Source of the DNA: Fidelibacterota bacterium
Lineage (GTDB): Bacteria > Fidelibacterota > Marinisomatia > SCGC-AAA003-L08 > D37C17
NCBI GenBank assembly: GCA_002703645.1
Contig: NZUX01000033.1
Location: 93,572 to 126,020 of the forward strand
DNA length: 32,449 nt
Direction of reading: 5' to 3'
The number at the start of each line of letters is the position of its first letter. The stretch's first letter is position 1. A program made the position numbers and the translations under genes. A model generated the notes under the pieces. That model was not told the DNA's origin, ran no database searches, and saw only the letters and a program-made list of their open reading frames with translations. Shown here in pieces: positions 8,867-17,870 of this stretch.

Positions 8867-9938
8867 TTTTCATAGATCCTGTATATATATCGCATAATCT
8901 TTGTATTTGAATTTTATGATTAAAATTATCTTTAATATGCAAACAAGCATGTTCTCCCATATTTTTTAATAATTTTCTATCATTGTAAAGTAGATTCATC
9001 TTAATAGATATACCTTCAACATCTCTTTCTTTAACTAAAAACCCAGTCTTATTATTTACAACAACTTCAGGGATACCAGCATGTATAGTTGATATACACG
9101 CTTTACCACAAGCTTGAGCCTCCATTAATACAACTGGAGTCCCTTCCTTTGATTTTAACTTATTTGTAAAACTAGTTAATAAAAAAACATCACATTTTCT
9201 AATATGATTCAATACTGTTCTTCGTGGGTTTTTTGATTTGAAATTATTTATAAATTTAACCTTATTATGAAGATTTAACTTTCTACATAAATTTATCAAT
9301 TTATTACGATATGGTCCATCTCCTAATATAATTAACTCCATATTACTATTATGAATTAAATTAAATGCATTAATCGTATCTTGAACACCCTTCCCTTCAT
9401 CTAATCTAGCTACAACTAAAAAAGTAAACTTTCTATTATTTTGATTTAAAGATGGATTAAATTTATTAAGATCAATACCCAAATGATGAATAACAATCTT
9501 TTCACTAGGGAAACCTATATTTATCAAGTCTTTTTTCATGTCTTTACTTAATGCTAAAAAAATATCACCATTTTCAATTAAAGGACGATAGTAAGGCTTG
9601 AAAAGCTTAGAAAGCCTACCTGAATCATACCCATAAAAGGATGTAATTAATGGGACTTTGATTCTATTTTTCAAACGTAATGCTCCAATACCATTCTGTC
9701 CAAAATGTGCGTGAATCAGAGATATAGAATCCGGTTCAACAATACATGAGTCTATAGCTTTTGATAAGTTTTTAAAATTTAAAGATAAAAATTTATTATT
9801 TGGGATTTTAAAATATGGAGGCCTTACAACTGCTGTACCTTTATAATTAATTACATCTTTACTGTATTGAGGATATAGATAATATCGGTTAAAAGATCTT
9901 ATAAATGATGGGATATAAGGAGTTGGAGAAACTACCAA
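8856..9938 (-). CDS. Glycosyltransferase family 4; true 5' end probably at about 10049 (non-canonical start)
   Basis: GT4 motifs KFTFLVVARLDEGKGVQDTINAF and EGTPVVLMEAQACGKACISTIHAGIPEVV. The reported start is TTG at 9938. The upstream in-frame translation RKILHIRDYYPSDENPASSPWVYDQVKSLNQLNLKT reads as the missing GT4 N-terminus. Confidence 0.88.
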   Translation of the reverse strand: MVVSPTPYIPSFIRSFNRYYLYPQYSKDVINYKGTAVVRPPYFKIPNNKFLSLNFKNLSKAIDSCIVEPDSISLIHAHFGQNGIGALRLKNRIKVPLITSFYGYDSGRLSKLFKPYYRPLIENGDIFLALSKDMKKDLINIGFPSEKIVIHHLGIDLNKFNPSLNQNNRKFTFLVVARLDEGKGVQDTINAFNLIHNSNMELIILGDGPYRNKLINLCRKLNLHNKVKFINNFKSKNPRRTVLNHIRKCDVFLLTSFTNKLKSKEGTPVVLMEAQACGKACISTIHAGIPEVVVNNKTGFLVKERDVEGISIKMNLLYNDRKLLKNMGEHACLHIKDNFNHKIQIQRLCDIYTGSMKNDI

Positions 9939-10050
9939 TGTTTTAAGATTAAGTTGATTTAAACTTTTAACTTGGTCATATACCCATGGTGATGATGCTG
10001 GATTCTCATCACTTGGATAATAATCTCTAATATGGAGTATCTTTCTAATA

Positions 10051-10965
10051 TTATTTATTAATCTTAAAAATGTTATCTAATTCCAGATTAGGTGAGAACC
10101 CTAGTTCCATTCTAATTTTACGATTATTCCCCACCATCTCCCAAACCTCATTTTTCCTATATGGTAAAGCTCCAAAATTAATTTTAGATTTACTATTAAT
10201 ATTATTATGAAGATATAACGCAATATCTTTTATTTTATTGCCTTTACCACTACATAAATTAAATATTTTGTTAAATGCCTTCTTATTAGTTGCTAACAAC
10301 ATTCCATCAATAACATCGTTAATATTTAGATAATCTCTTCGTTGTTCTCCAAGTGTCATATCAAAATCTTTATCATTTAGAAGTTTATTAATTAATTCAG
10401 TTAAAAAGAAATCCTCAGACATTTCTAATCCAAAAAAATTAAATAAACGAAGTATAGTAAAATTTTTTGAATATGTTTTCGAGTATACTTCTATTGCTTT
10501 TTCTGCACAATATTTTGAAAGTGAATAAGGAGAATTAGGTACTATACTATCATCTTCTACAAGCAATGTATTATTACCAGATTTTACTTCATATACTTCG
10601 CTAGTACTGCTAAAAATAAAATTTTCGTAATTACAAGATTGTAGAGAGTTTAGTAGATTTATAGTACCTTTAAAATTAACTTCAATTAATTTATCTACTT
10701 CAAAAAAATCTCTACTTCTATCTAATAATGCTGCTAGATGAAATATAATTGAAGGGTTAATTTCTGATATTGCTTCATTTAGTTTATTTTGATCTAATAA
10801 ATTAACATTAAAACTTGAAATATTAGGATTATTAATATTATGATCTATATCAATCGAAAATACTGTCGCATTTAAGGATATTAATCTATCTATAATCTTG
10901 CTACCAAGATATCCATTTCCTCCTGTAACAAGAATTTTTTTTTCTTTAAAATTTATTTTGTCCAT
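10051..10965 (-). CDS. NAD-dependent epimerase/dehydratase (extended SDR), possibly acting on a CDP-4-keto-6-deoxyhexose
   Basis: ILVTGGNGYLGSKIIDRL (GxxGxxG), FSSTSEVYE, YSLSKYCAEK (YxxxK). Directly follows ddhB/rfbG and ddhA/rfbF homologs. Confidence 0.88.
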   Translation of the reverse strand: MDKINFKEKKILVTGGNGYLGSKIIDRLISLNATVFSIDIDHNINNPNISSFNVNLLDQNKLNEAISEINPSIIFHLAALLDRSRDFFEVDKLIEVNFKGTINLLNSLQSCNYENFIFSSTSEVYEVKSGNNTLLVEDDSIVPNSPYSLSKYCAEKAIEVYSKTYSKNFTILRLFNFFGLEMSEDFFLTELINKLLNDKDFDMTLGEQRRDYLNINDVIDGMLLATNKKAFNKIFNLCSGKGNKIKDIALYLHNNINSKSKINFGALPYRKNEVWEMVGNNRKIRMELGFSPNLELDNIFKINK

Positions 10966-12023
10966 ATTAAAAATTTTCTCTTTGCATCTGCAATAAATTG
11001 GTCTAAATCCTTATTAGTGTTTATTTTATCATATTCATAATAATCTTTATACCAATTTATTGTTTTGTCAAGTGCTTGGTTTATTCCCCATACAGGTTTC
11101 CACTTTAATAAATTATTAGCTTTAGAGCAATCCAACATTAATAAATTTGCTTCATGATAGTGAGTATCTTTTTTTTCTATTTTAAAATTAATTCTTTCCC
11201 AAAATTTACTTGCTCTATTAACTATTTCTTTAACACTGAGATTATCATCAGCATAAGGTCCAAAATTCCAGCCCTCATTATAGTCATACTTTTCATATAA
11301 CCGCCATCCTAAAGTTAAATATCCGCTTAACGGTTCAAGGACATGCTGCCATGGACGAGTCGCTATAGGATTTCTAATATATGTCACTTCTTTTGTAGAT
11401 GCTGATTTAACTAAATCAGGGATTATTCTATCAGAAGCCCAATCTCCACCACCTATAACATTTCCAGCCCTAGCGCTTGCAAGAGATTTATTTAATGTTT
11501 TATAGAAGCTATTCTGATATGATGATGTTATTAATTCAGAACAACCTTTTGATGAGCTGTATGGGTCATGCCCACCCATCCTATCACTTTCATTATAACC
11601 TCTAGATATTTCTTTATTTTCATAGCACTTATCACTAGTAACATTTATTACCACTTCAACAGATTTACATTTTCTTGATAATTCTAAAATATTTGAAGTC
11701 CCAATTATATTTGTTTGAATTGTTTCTAATGGAGCATCATAAGAATAACGTACCAATGCTTGAGCTGCTAGATGAAAAACAATATTAGGTTTATATTTAT
11801 TAAATACTTTCTCTAAATGATTTAAATCTCTAATATCTCCTATAATAGAAGTGTAATCAGATTGTAATAGCTCAAAATGGTTAGGGGTAGATTGAGATTT
11901 GAGTGAATATCCAATAACTTGGGCGCCCATTCTATTTAACCAGTGCGCAAGCCATGAGCCTTTAAAACCAGTATGACCTGTAACCAAGCATACTTTATCT
12001 TTATAAATATCATTAAATAACAT
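10953..12023 (-). CDS. rfbG: CDP-glucose 4,6-dehydratase
   Basis: VCLVTGHTGFKGSWLAHWLNRMGAQVIGYSL, AAQALVRYSYDAPLETIQTNIIGT, NVTSDKCYENKE, GNVIGGGDWASDRIIPDLVKS, RPWQHVLEPLSGYL. All diagnostic for RfbG/DdhB. Confidence 0.96.
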   Translation of the reverse strand: MLFNDIYKDKVCLVTGHTGFKGSWLAHWLNRMGAQVIGYSLKSQSTPNHFELLQSDYTSIIGDIRDLNHLEKVFNKYKPNIVFHLAAQALVRYSYDAPLETIQTNIIGTSNILELSRKCKSVEVVINVTSDKCYENKEISRGYNESDRMGGHDPYSSSKGCSELITSSYQNSFYKTLNKSLASARAGNVIGGGDWASDRIIPDLVKSASTKEVTYIRNPIATRPWQHVLEPLSGYLTLGWRLYEKYDYNEGWNFGPYADDNLSVKEIVNRASKFWERINFKIEKKDTHYHEANLLMLDCSKANNLLKWKPVWGINQALDKTINWYKDYYEYDKINTNKDLDQFIADAKRKFLIWTK

Positions 12024-12045
12024 TCTTATTTTCTCTTTTATTAAT

Positions 12046-12699
12046 TTATTTCCTTAATAATACGCATGTAACCTCATATGGCTTATTAAAATATTTTAAT
12101 TTAGGGATAACAACTGTTCTCCATTTATTAAATTTGTAAAATGGAGTTAATATTCGAAATAGTGTAAATAGAAAAAAATTAAAATTTAAAGTCAGATAAT
12201 ATTTATATGTATAATCTTGAATAATATCAGAATCAATTATATCATAGGTATTAAAAAAATTTAGTAGTTCTTTTGGTTTTGGTCTAAACATATTATCAAT
12301 TGGATCTAAATGCTTAGGGTATTTATATGGTCCAGTAAAAATTATATATGATTTTTTTGGAAGAATTTCATTAACTGCATCGCATATTGCTTTAATATTA
12401 GTAACATGCTCCAATATATTAGATAAAAAAACTAATTGAAAATTGTATTTAGATAGCTTTTCCTGTATTTCTTCTTTAGTAATATCTGCTACTATATCAA
12501 TCAAATCTCCTTCTTTAATATCAAGATTGATAATATCATATCCTTTATCTGAACAAGGATTTAAAACATTATTCTTAATATGAGATTGGTTTATTAGATA
12601 TCCAGAATCTTGAGAGCCAATATTTAAAATTTTTGCTCCTCTTGGAAGATTTAATTTATTTATTATATCTTTAATCCATAGAGACTCATTTATGAGCAT
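12046..12699 (-). CDS. Class I SAM-dependent methyltransferase-like protein
   Basis: GAKILNIGSQDSGYLI, LDIKEGDLIDIVADI, FQLVFLSNILEHVTNIKAICDAV, IIFTGPYKYPKHLDPIDNMFRP. Confidence 0.8.
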   Translation of the reverse strand: MLINESLWIKDIINKLNLPRGAKILNIGSQDSGYLINQSHIKNNVLNPCSDKGYDIINLDIKEGDLIDIVADITKEEIQEKLSKYNFQLVFLSNILEHVTNIKAICDAVNEILPKKSYIIFTGPYKYPKHLDPIDNMFRPKPKELLNFFNTYDIIDSDIIQDYTYKYYLTLNFNFFLFTLFRILTPFYKFNKWRTVVIPKLKYFNKPYEVTCVLLRK

Positions 12700-12703
12700 G
12701 TTA

Positions 12704-13480
12704 TCATTTCTCCCAAACCTTCCATTTTGATTTATTATTGTTCCATAATTGATTTAGAGTATTGCAATCTCTTAATGTATCCATTGGTTTCCAAAATCCA
12801 TTATGTTTATACGAGAATAACTCTCCATCATTAGCAAGATTTTCAAGGGGCTGCCTCTCAAAAATCATCTCATCTCCACCTAGATAATCAAATATTTTAG
12901 TTTCACAAACAAAGAAACCACCATTAATCCAATTACTATCACTCTTTGGCTTTTCTCTAAAAGAAGTTATTTGAAGAGAATTATTAATTTCTAAAGCTCC
13001 AAACCTTCCTTCAGGCTGAACTGCAGTCATCGTAATAGATTTTCCATGAGCTTCATGAGTTTTAATTAATGAATTAATATTTATATCTCCAACACCATCA
13101 CCATAAGTCAACATAAACCTTTGATTATTAATATAATTTTGAGCTCTCTTAATTCTACCTCCAGTCATAGTATTTAATCCAGTATCAATTAAAGTAACCT
13201 TCCATGGTTCAGATGTATTATTTAGAATTTCAGTAGAATTGTTTTTTAAATCAATCGTGACATCACTTTGATGTAAATAATAATTAGAGAAGTATTCTTT
13301 AATGATATAGCCTTTATATCCTAGAAGAATAACAAAATCATTAAACCCAAAATGAGAGTAAATTTTCATAATATGCCATAGTATAGGTTTATTCCCTATA
13401 GGAACCATAGGTTTAGGGATGCTTTGAGTCTCTTCGCTTAATCTTGTTCCAAACCCACCTGCAAGAATTAGTACTTTCAT
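12704..13480 (-). CDS. rfbF: Glucose-1-phosphate cytidylyltransferase
   Basis: MKVLILAGGFGTRLSEETQSIPKPMVPIGNKPILWHIMKIYSHFGFNDFVILLGYKGYIIKEYF; GRFGALEI; NGGFFVCE. Diagnostic for RfbF/DdhA. Confidence 0.96.
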   Translation of the reverse strand: MKVLILAGGFGTRLSEETQSIPKPMVPIGNKPILWHIMKIYSHFGFNDFVILLGYKGYIIKEYFSNYYLHQSDVTIDLKNNSTEILNNTSEPWKVTLIDTGLNTMTGGRIKRAQNYINNQRFMLTYGDGVGDININSLIKTHEAHGKSITMTAVQPEGRFGALEINNSLQITSFREKPKSDSNWINGGFFVCETKIFDYLGGDEMIFERQPLENLANDGELFSYKHNGFWKPMDTLRDCNTLNQLWNNNKSKWKVWEK

Positions 13481-13481
13481 A

Positions 13482-14561
13482 TTACCTCTCTATTATTCTT
13501 TTATATTTTTTATAAAATTCATTAACCATCTTATCTATTGAAAATTTAGTTTTTATCTGATTATATGCATTAATACCAATTTCTTTGGCATGAATAGGAT
13601 TATCTAATAAATATTTTATTGCGTGCATTAATGAAGTTGCATCATTAGAATCAATTAGTATACCTGAAACTTTATTTTCTATAAGTTCACTATTTCCCCC
13701 AACATTTGATGCTATAATAGGTTTTTTAAATGCCATAAATTCCATAATAGCATTTGAAATCCCTTCTCCTTTAGTCATTAAAACTCCTATATCTGAGATG
13801 TTTATTAAGGATTCTACGTCATCCCTATCTCCTAAAAATAATATTGACTTATTTTTATATTTTTTTTCTAAATCTTCCTTCAATATACCATCTCCAACAC
13901 ATAGAAAAATAATATTTTCATTTTTATTTTTATTTGCAGCTTCAAGAAAAACCTCATAATCTTTATCTGCACTAAATCTTGCTACCATTGTTATAATAAT
14001 AGATTCTTCATGAAGATTTAATGAATTTTTAATAAAACTATAAGGCTTTATTCCATTTAATCTATCAAAATTAAATCCATTATGTATTACTTCGCTTTTA
14101 TGCCTTGAAACATTGTATGCATTAAGTCCAGCATACGAATTAGATAATACCAAATCAGAGAATTTAAAACATATCTCTGAATAAAACCCATCCTTCGAAA
14201 ACTTATTATAATTATTGGGGGTATCAGAAATTTTACTTGTAATTAATTTGATTGGACTAAACACAGAAATAGGGATTGCATGTAAAGTAGAAAAAGTATC
14301 CCAAGAATGAATTATATCAGGTGCATATGCTTTTGCGATTTTATAAAACTTATTTAAAGATGAAAAGAAATTCTTATTCTTTCTTATTAAAAATTTAATC
14401 TCTACATCTAAATCAAATATTTCTTTATAGTGGACATCTCTATCAAAACATATTACCATACAATCTATATCTTCAAATAAGTTTATCTTTTTAAGTAGTT
14501 CTACAAAACGACGTTGCTTGCCTCCAGATATTAGAGAGTCTATAGTAAATAAAATTTTCAT
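13482..14561 (-). CDS. Glycosyltransferase family 4
   Basis: MKILFTIDSLISGGKQRRFVELLK; ITMVARFSADKDYEVFLEAA; GISNAIMEFMAFKKPIIASNVGGNSELI. Confidence 0.93.
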   Translation of the reverse strand: MKILFTIDSLISGGKQRRFVELLKKINLFEDIDCMVICFDRDVHYKEIFDLDVEIKFLIRKNKNFFSSLNKFYKIAKAYAPDIIHSWDTFSTLHAIPISVFSPIKLITSKISDTPNNYNKFSKDGFYSEICFKFSDLVLSNSYAGLNAYNVSRHKSEVIHNGFNFDRLNGIKPYSFIKNSLNLHEESIIITMVARFSADKDYEVFLEAANKNKNENIIFLCVGDGILKEDLEKKYKNKSILFLGDRDDVESLINISDIGVLMTKGEGISNAIMEFMAFKKPIIASNVGGNSELIENKVSGILIDSNDATSLMHAIKYLLDNPIHAKEIGINAYNQIKTKFSIDKMVNEFYKKYKRIIER

Positions 14562-14575
14562 TATAATTAACTTAA

Positions 14576-15535
14576 TTACTTAATATTATACTTCTTATAC
14601 CAATCAATAAATTTCTCTATACCTACATCCACATCTGTCTTTGGCTTGTAATTTAACATTTTCATTGATTTTTTAATTTCAGCCCAAGATTCTTTCACAT
14701 CTCCTGGTTGCATAGGAAGAAAATTTATATCTGCTTTTTTATCTAAATACTGTTCTATATACTTAACAATATCCATAAGATTTTCACTCTTATTATTTCC
14801 TAAATTAAAAACCTCACATTGATAGTTTTTATCAATTGATGATTTTATACCACTAACAATATCATCAATATAGGTAAAGTCTCTTTTCATATCTCCATTA
14901 TTATACACATCAATAGATTCACCTGAACAAATTTTGTTAGCAAATTTATACATTGCCATATCTGGCCTACCCCATGGACCGTATACAGTAAAAAATCTTA
15001 ATCCTGTTGTATGCAAATTGAACAAATTTGAATATGAATAAGCAATAAGCTCATTAGATCTTTTAGAAGCTGCATATAATGATAATGGTTTATTTACTCT
15101 ATCGGATACAGAAAATGGGATTTCTTTATTACCACCATAAACAGATGAGCTTGAAGCATAAATTAATCCTTTAATATTTTGTGTTTTGCATAATTCTATA
15201 ATATTAAGGAATCCAACTATATTAGAATTCAAATAAGCAAATGGATGATCAATGCTATATCTTACTCCTGCTTGAGCTGCTAAATTAACTACTTTATCTG
15301 GCTGAAAATTTTTAAAAATATTAGATGTAGATTCAAAGTTAGATATATCAACTTGATTAAAATTAAAATTAGAATATTTTTTAAGGATATCAATTCTATC
15401 ATTTTTCAGCTTCACATCATAATAATCATTAATATTATCAATTCCACAGACATTAAAATTATCTTTAAGTAAAGATTCTGCTAAATGAAATCCAATAAAC
15501 CCTGCAGCTCCAGTAACTAAAATTTTATCTTTCAT
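14576..15535 (-). CDS. UDP-glucuronate 4-epimerase (CapI/LspL-like)
   Basis: ILVTGAAGFIGFHLAESLL, GIDNINDYYDVKLKNDRI, AAQAGVRYSIDHPFAYLNSNIVGFLNI, RFFTVYGPWGRPDMAMYKF, GDMKRDFTYIDDIVSGI. Confidence 0.93.
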   Translation of the reverse strand: MKDKILVTGAAGFIGFHLAESLLKDNFNVCGIDNINDYYDVKLKNDRIDILKKYSNFNFNQVDISNFESTSNIFKNFQPDKVVNLAAQAGVRYSIDHPFAYLNSNIVGFLNIIELCKTQNIKGLIYASSSSVYGGNKEIPFSVSDRVNKPLSLYAASKRSNELIAYSYSNLFNLHTTGLRFFTVYGPWGRPDMAMYKFANKICSGESIDVYNNGDMKRDFTYIDDIVSGIKSSIDKNYQCEVFNLGNNKSENLMDIVKYIEQYLDKKADINFLPMQPGDVKESWAEIKKSMKMLNYKPKTDVDVGIEKFIDWYKKYNIK

Positions 15536-16650
15536 TAATTATTACCATTTTCAATAAAATCAATAACTTTTCTTGATAAAGTGATTGGTTCATGATGTTC
15601 AAGCAAATACTTTCTCATTAACTTAATATCAGGTTTATTATTGATACTTTTTTGTATACTTTCACATAAACCTAAATGAGTTTTACTCACATTTCCTAAA
15701 TTATATTTATTAATAATTCCATCTGGGTCAGTTTTCTGTCTAGTTACTATTGGTGTTCCAACAGAAATAGATTCAAGAAACGTATTTGAGAAACCTTCAT
15801 GATGAGAAGTATTCAATAAGCATAAAGCTTGACTTAAAAAATCTAACACCTTATTTCTATTTACCAGACCTACAAATTCTACATTTTCAAGTTTTCTTAA
15901 TTGCTTTATTGCATATTTTGTTTTATCATCTATAGAAAGACTCTCATCACCTGCTACTTTAAATTTTATATTAGGTAACTTTTTCGCTATATCAAAAAGC
16001 CCCTCTAAATTTTTTTGTTTTTGGAATATACCTAACCAAGCGACATAAAATCTATCTTTAGTTGAAATAATTGCGTCGTTTATTAAGAATGGATTGTAAA
16101 TTTTCATCAAATTTTTATTAGGATATTTTTCCCTGAATAGCTTTAACTGATATTCATTTTGACATAAAATCATTTTTATTGTTAATAAATATATTTTATA
16201 TAAAATATATTTTGTTCTTGAAAACTTATTTTTTTTCTGTTTACCAATACTAAACTTTAATTTGATTCTATCATCGGCAATATTATCATTAGAAATTCTC
16301 TGAATAATTTTAATATTTAATAATTTTGAAATAACTCCTATATAAATGTTCGACCATTGAGGTTCACTTATATAAATAAAGGCTGGTTTATATTTTCTTA
16401 AAATTTTATAGTTGCAATAGATGTTTGATAGAAAAATAAACCCTTTAAATGAAAATTTATTACTAGTATCTATAATAGTATAATTAGTTCTATTTTTGAC
16501 CTTAGCTGAAGATATTATAATTATTTTATATCCTAATTTTTCAAATCCATACATCCAATTTCGTGTTTGGACTGAAGCTCCTCCCGTAGAATAACTAATA
16601 TTATTTAGTATATATGGAAGATTGTTATCTTGAATTATTATATTTTTCAT
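15535..16650 (-). CDS. Glycosyltransferase family 4
   Basis: VAWLGIFQKQKNLEGLFDIAKKLPNIKFKVAG; LNTSHHEGFSNTFLESISVGTPIVT. Confidence 0.9.
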   Translation of the reverse strand: MKNIIIQDNNLPYILNNISYSTGGASVQTRNWMYGFEKLGYKIIIISSAKVKNRTNYTIIDTSNKFSFKGFIFLSNIYCNYKILRKYKPAFIYISEPQWSNIYIGVISKLLNIKIIQRISNDNIADDRIKLKFSIGKQKKNKFSRTKYILYKIYLLTIKMILCQNEYQLKLFREKYPNKNLMKIYNPFLINDAIISTKDRFYVAWLGIFQKQKNLEGLFDIAKKLPNIKFKVAGDESLSIDDKTKYAIKQLRKLENVEFVGLVNRNKVLDFLSQALCLLNTSHHEGFSNTFLESISVGTPIVTRQKTDPDGIINKYNLGNVSKTHLGLCESIQKSINNKPDIKLMRKYLLEHHEPITLSRKVIDFIENGNN

Positions 16651-17866
16651 TTAAGCTCAGGTTTTGTATATAAACTATGTATCCAAAAATAGCAAAATAA
16701 AATTCTGGTCTTCTAAAAATAAATAAAATAAAAATAAAAATTAGTATTACCCTAACTATAAGACTACTTGAAATCAAATTATACGATTTAGCAAAAAACT
16801 TATAAATCATATAGAAATAAATAATAAATAATATTACTCCTCCACTTGCTAATATTTGAGTATATTGAAAATTTGAACGACTAATGTTGAAAAAATGACC
16901 TGATGCCGCATTATTATATCCTACACCAATAATAGGACTAGTTAAAAAATTATTCCAAGAAGCAACAATTTGAAAAATTCTACCTTGACTGCTACTCTCT
17001 ACTGACATAGGAGTTGAATATAATCTTTCAAAAACAAAAGACTGTTCAAGTAAATAATTTGTAATACTATTTTGTAAAAGAAATAAAGAAATGATTATAG
17101 AAAAGAAAATTATTTTACTAATCATACTCACTTTAAACCATTTATTTATTGAATAAATAAAAATACTTGAAAATAGTAATATCAAAGAGCCTCGTGAAGC
17201 ATTAAGAAATATTATAGGTAAAAATAAGAATAGTAAATAAATATGATTATTTTTCAAAATAAATAATTTATATGGTTCTTTTATATATCTAAGCCAGTAA
17301 ACTAATACTATTCCAAATACAGACATATCTGCTATAATATTTAAATTTTGTGTAGAATTTAGTCTTCCTGAGAATACATCATAACCATAAGCTACTTGTG
17401 CAACATTAACGAAACCAAGTAAATCAGCATATATAATTGATAAATTAATTATTAATAAGGTAATAGATCTCTTTATTGTAAATGATAGATATTGAGGTTC
17501 TAAATTAATTAATACAATATAAATTATATATATATATAGCCATCTATGAAATAAATCAATATTATGCCCGGGATTGTAATTTATCCCATATAAAAAAGTC
17601 TCCATAAAATAATGTGTAAATAAAAAAAAGGAAGTAATAAATAAATTATTTATTTGAATTTTATGATTATAATATCTCTTAATCAAAATAAGAGTTGCTG
17701 GTATAAATAAAAACCATAGCTTCTGAAATCTTAAATAAGGAATTCCCAGACTAAACAATAATTCACTAATCCAAAAATTTGTCCTTAATGCAAACATTAA
17801 AATCAAAGTAATGCATACCTTGATTTGTGTATTAAAATATAAATGATTATGTTTTTTTTCTATCAA
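16625..17866 (-). CDS. O-antigen polymerase / ligase-like multispanning membrane protein (Wzy candidate)
   Basis: About 10 hydrophobic segments; NASRGSLILLFSS and SSSQGRIFQIVASWNNFLTSPIIGVGYNNAASGHFFNISRSNFQYTQILASGG, a Wzy_C/O-antigen-ligase-type loop. TTG start with AGGA 9 nt upstream. Confidence 0.85.
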   Translation of the reverse strand: MIEKKHNHLYFNTQIKVCITLILMFALRTNFWISELLFSLGIPYLRFQKLWFLFIPATLILIKRYYNHKIQINNLFITSFFLFTHYFMETFLYGINYNPGHNIDLFHRWLYIYIIYIVLINLEPQYLSFTIKRSITLLIINLSIIYADLLGFVNVAQVAYGYDVFSGRLNSTQNLNIIADMSVFGIVLVYWLRYIKEPYKLFILKNNHIYLLFLFLPIIFLNASRGSLILLFSSIFIYSINKWFKVSMISKIIFFSIIISLFLLQNSITNYLLEQSFVFERLYSTPMSVESSSQGRIFQIVASWNNFLTSPIIGVGYNNAASGHFFNISRSNFQYTQILASGGVILFIIYFYMIYKFFAKSYNLISSSLIVRVILIFIFILFIFRRPEFYFAIFGYIVYIQNLSLNEKYNNSR

Positions 17867-17870
17867 AGAA

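Noticed and set aside
8856-9938. Treating the 8856-9938 glycosyltransferase as a 5'-truncated pseudogene
   Set aside because: The frame is open upstream and encodes the missing GT4 N-terminus; only the start codon is unusual.
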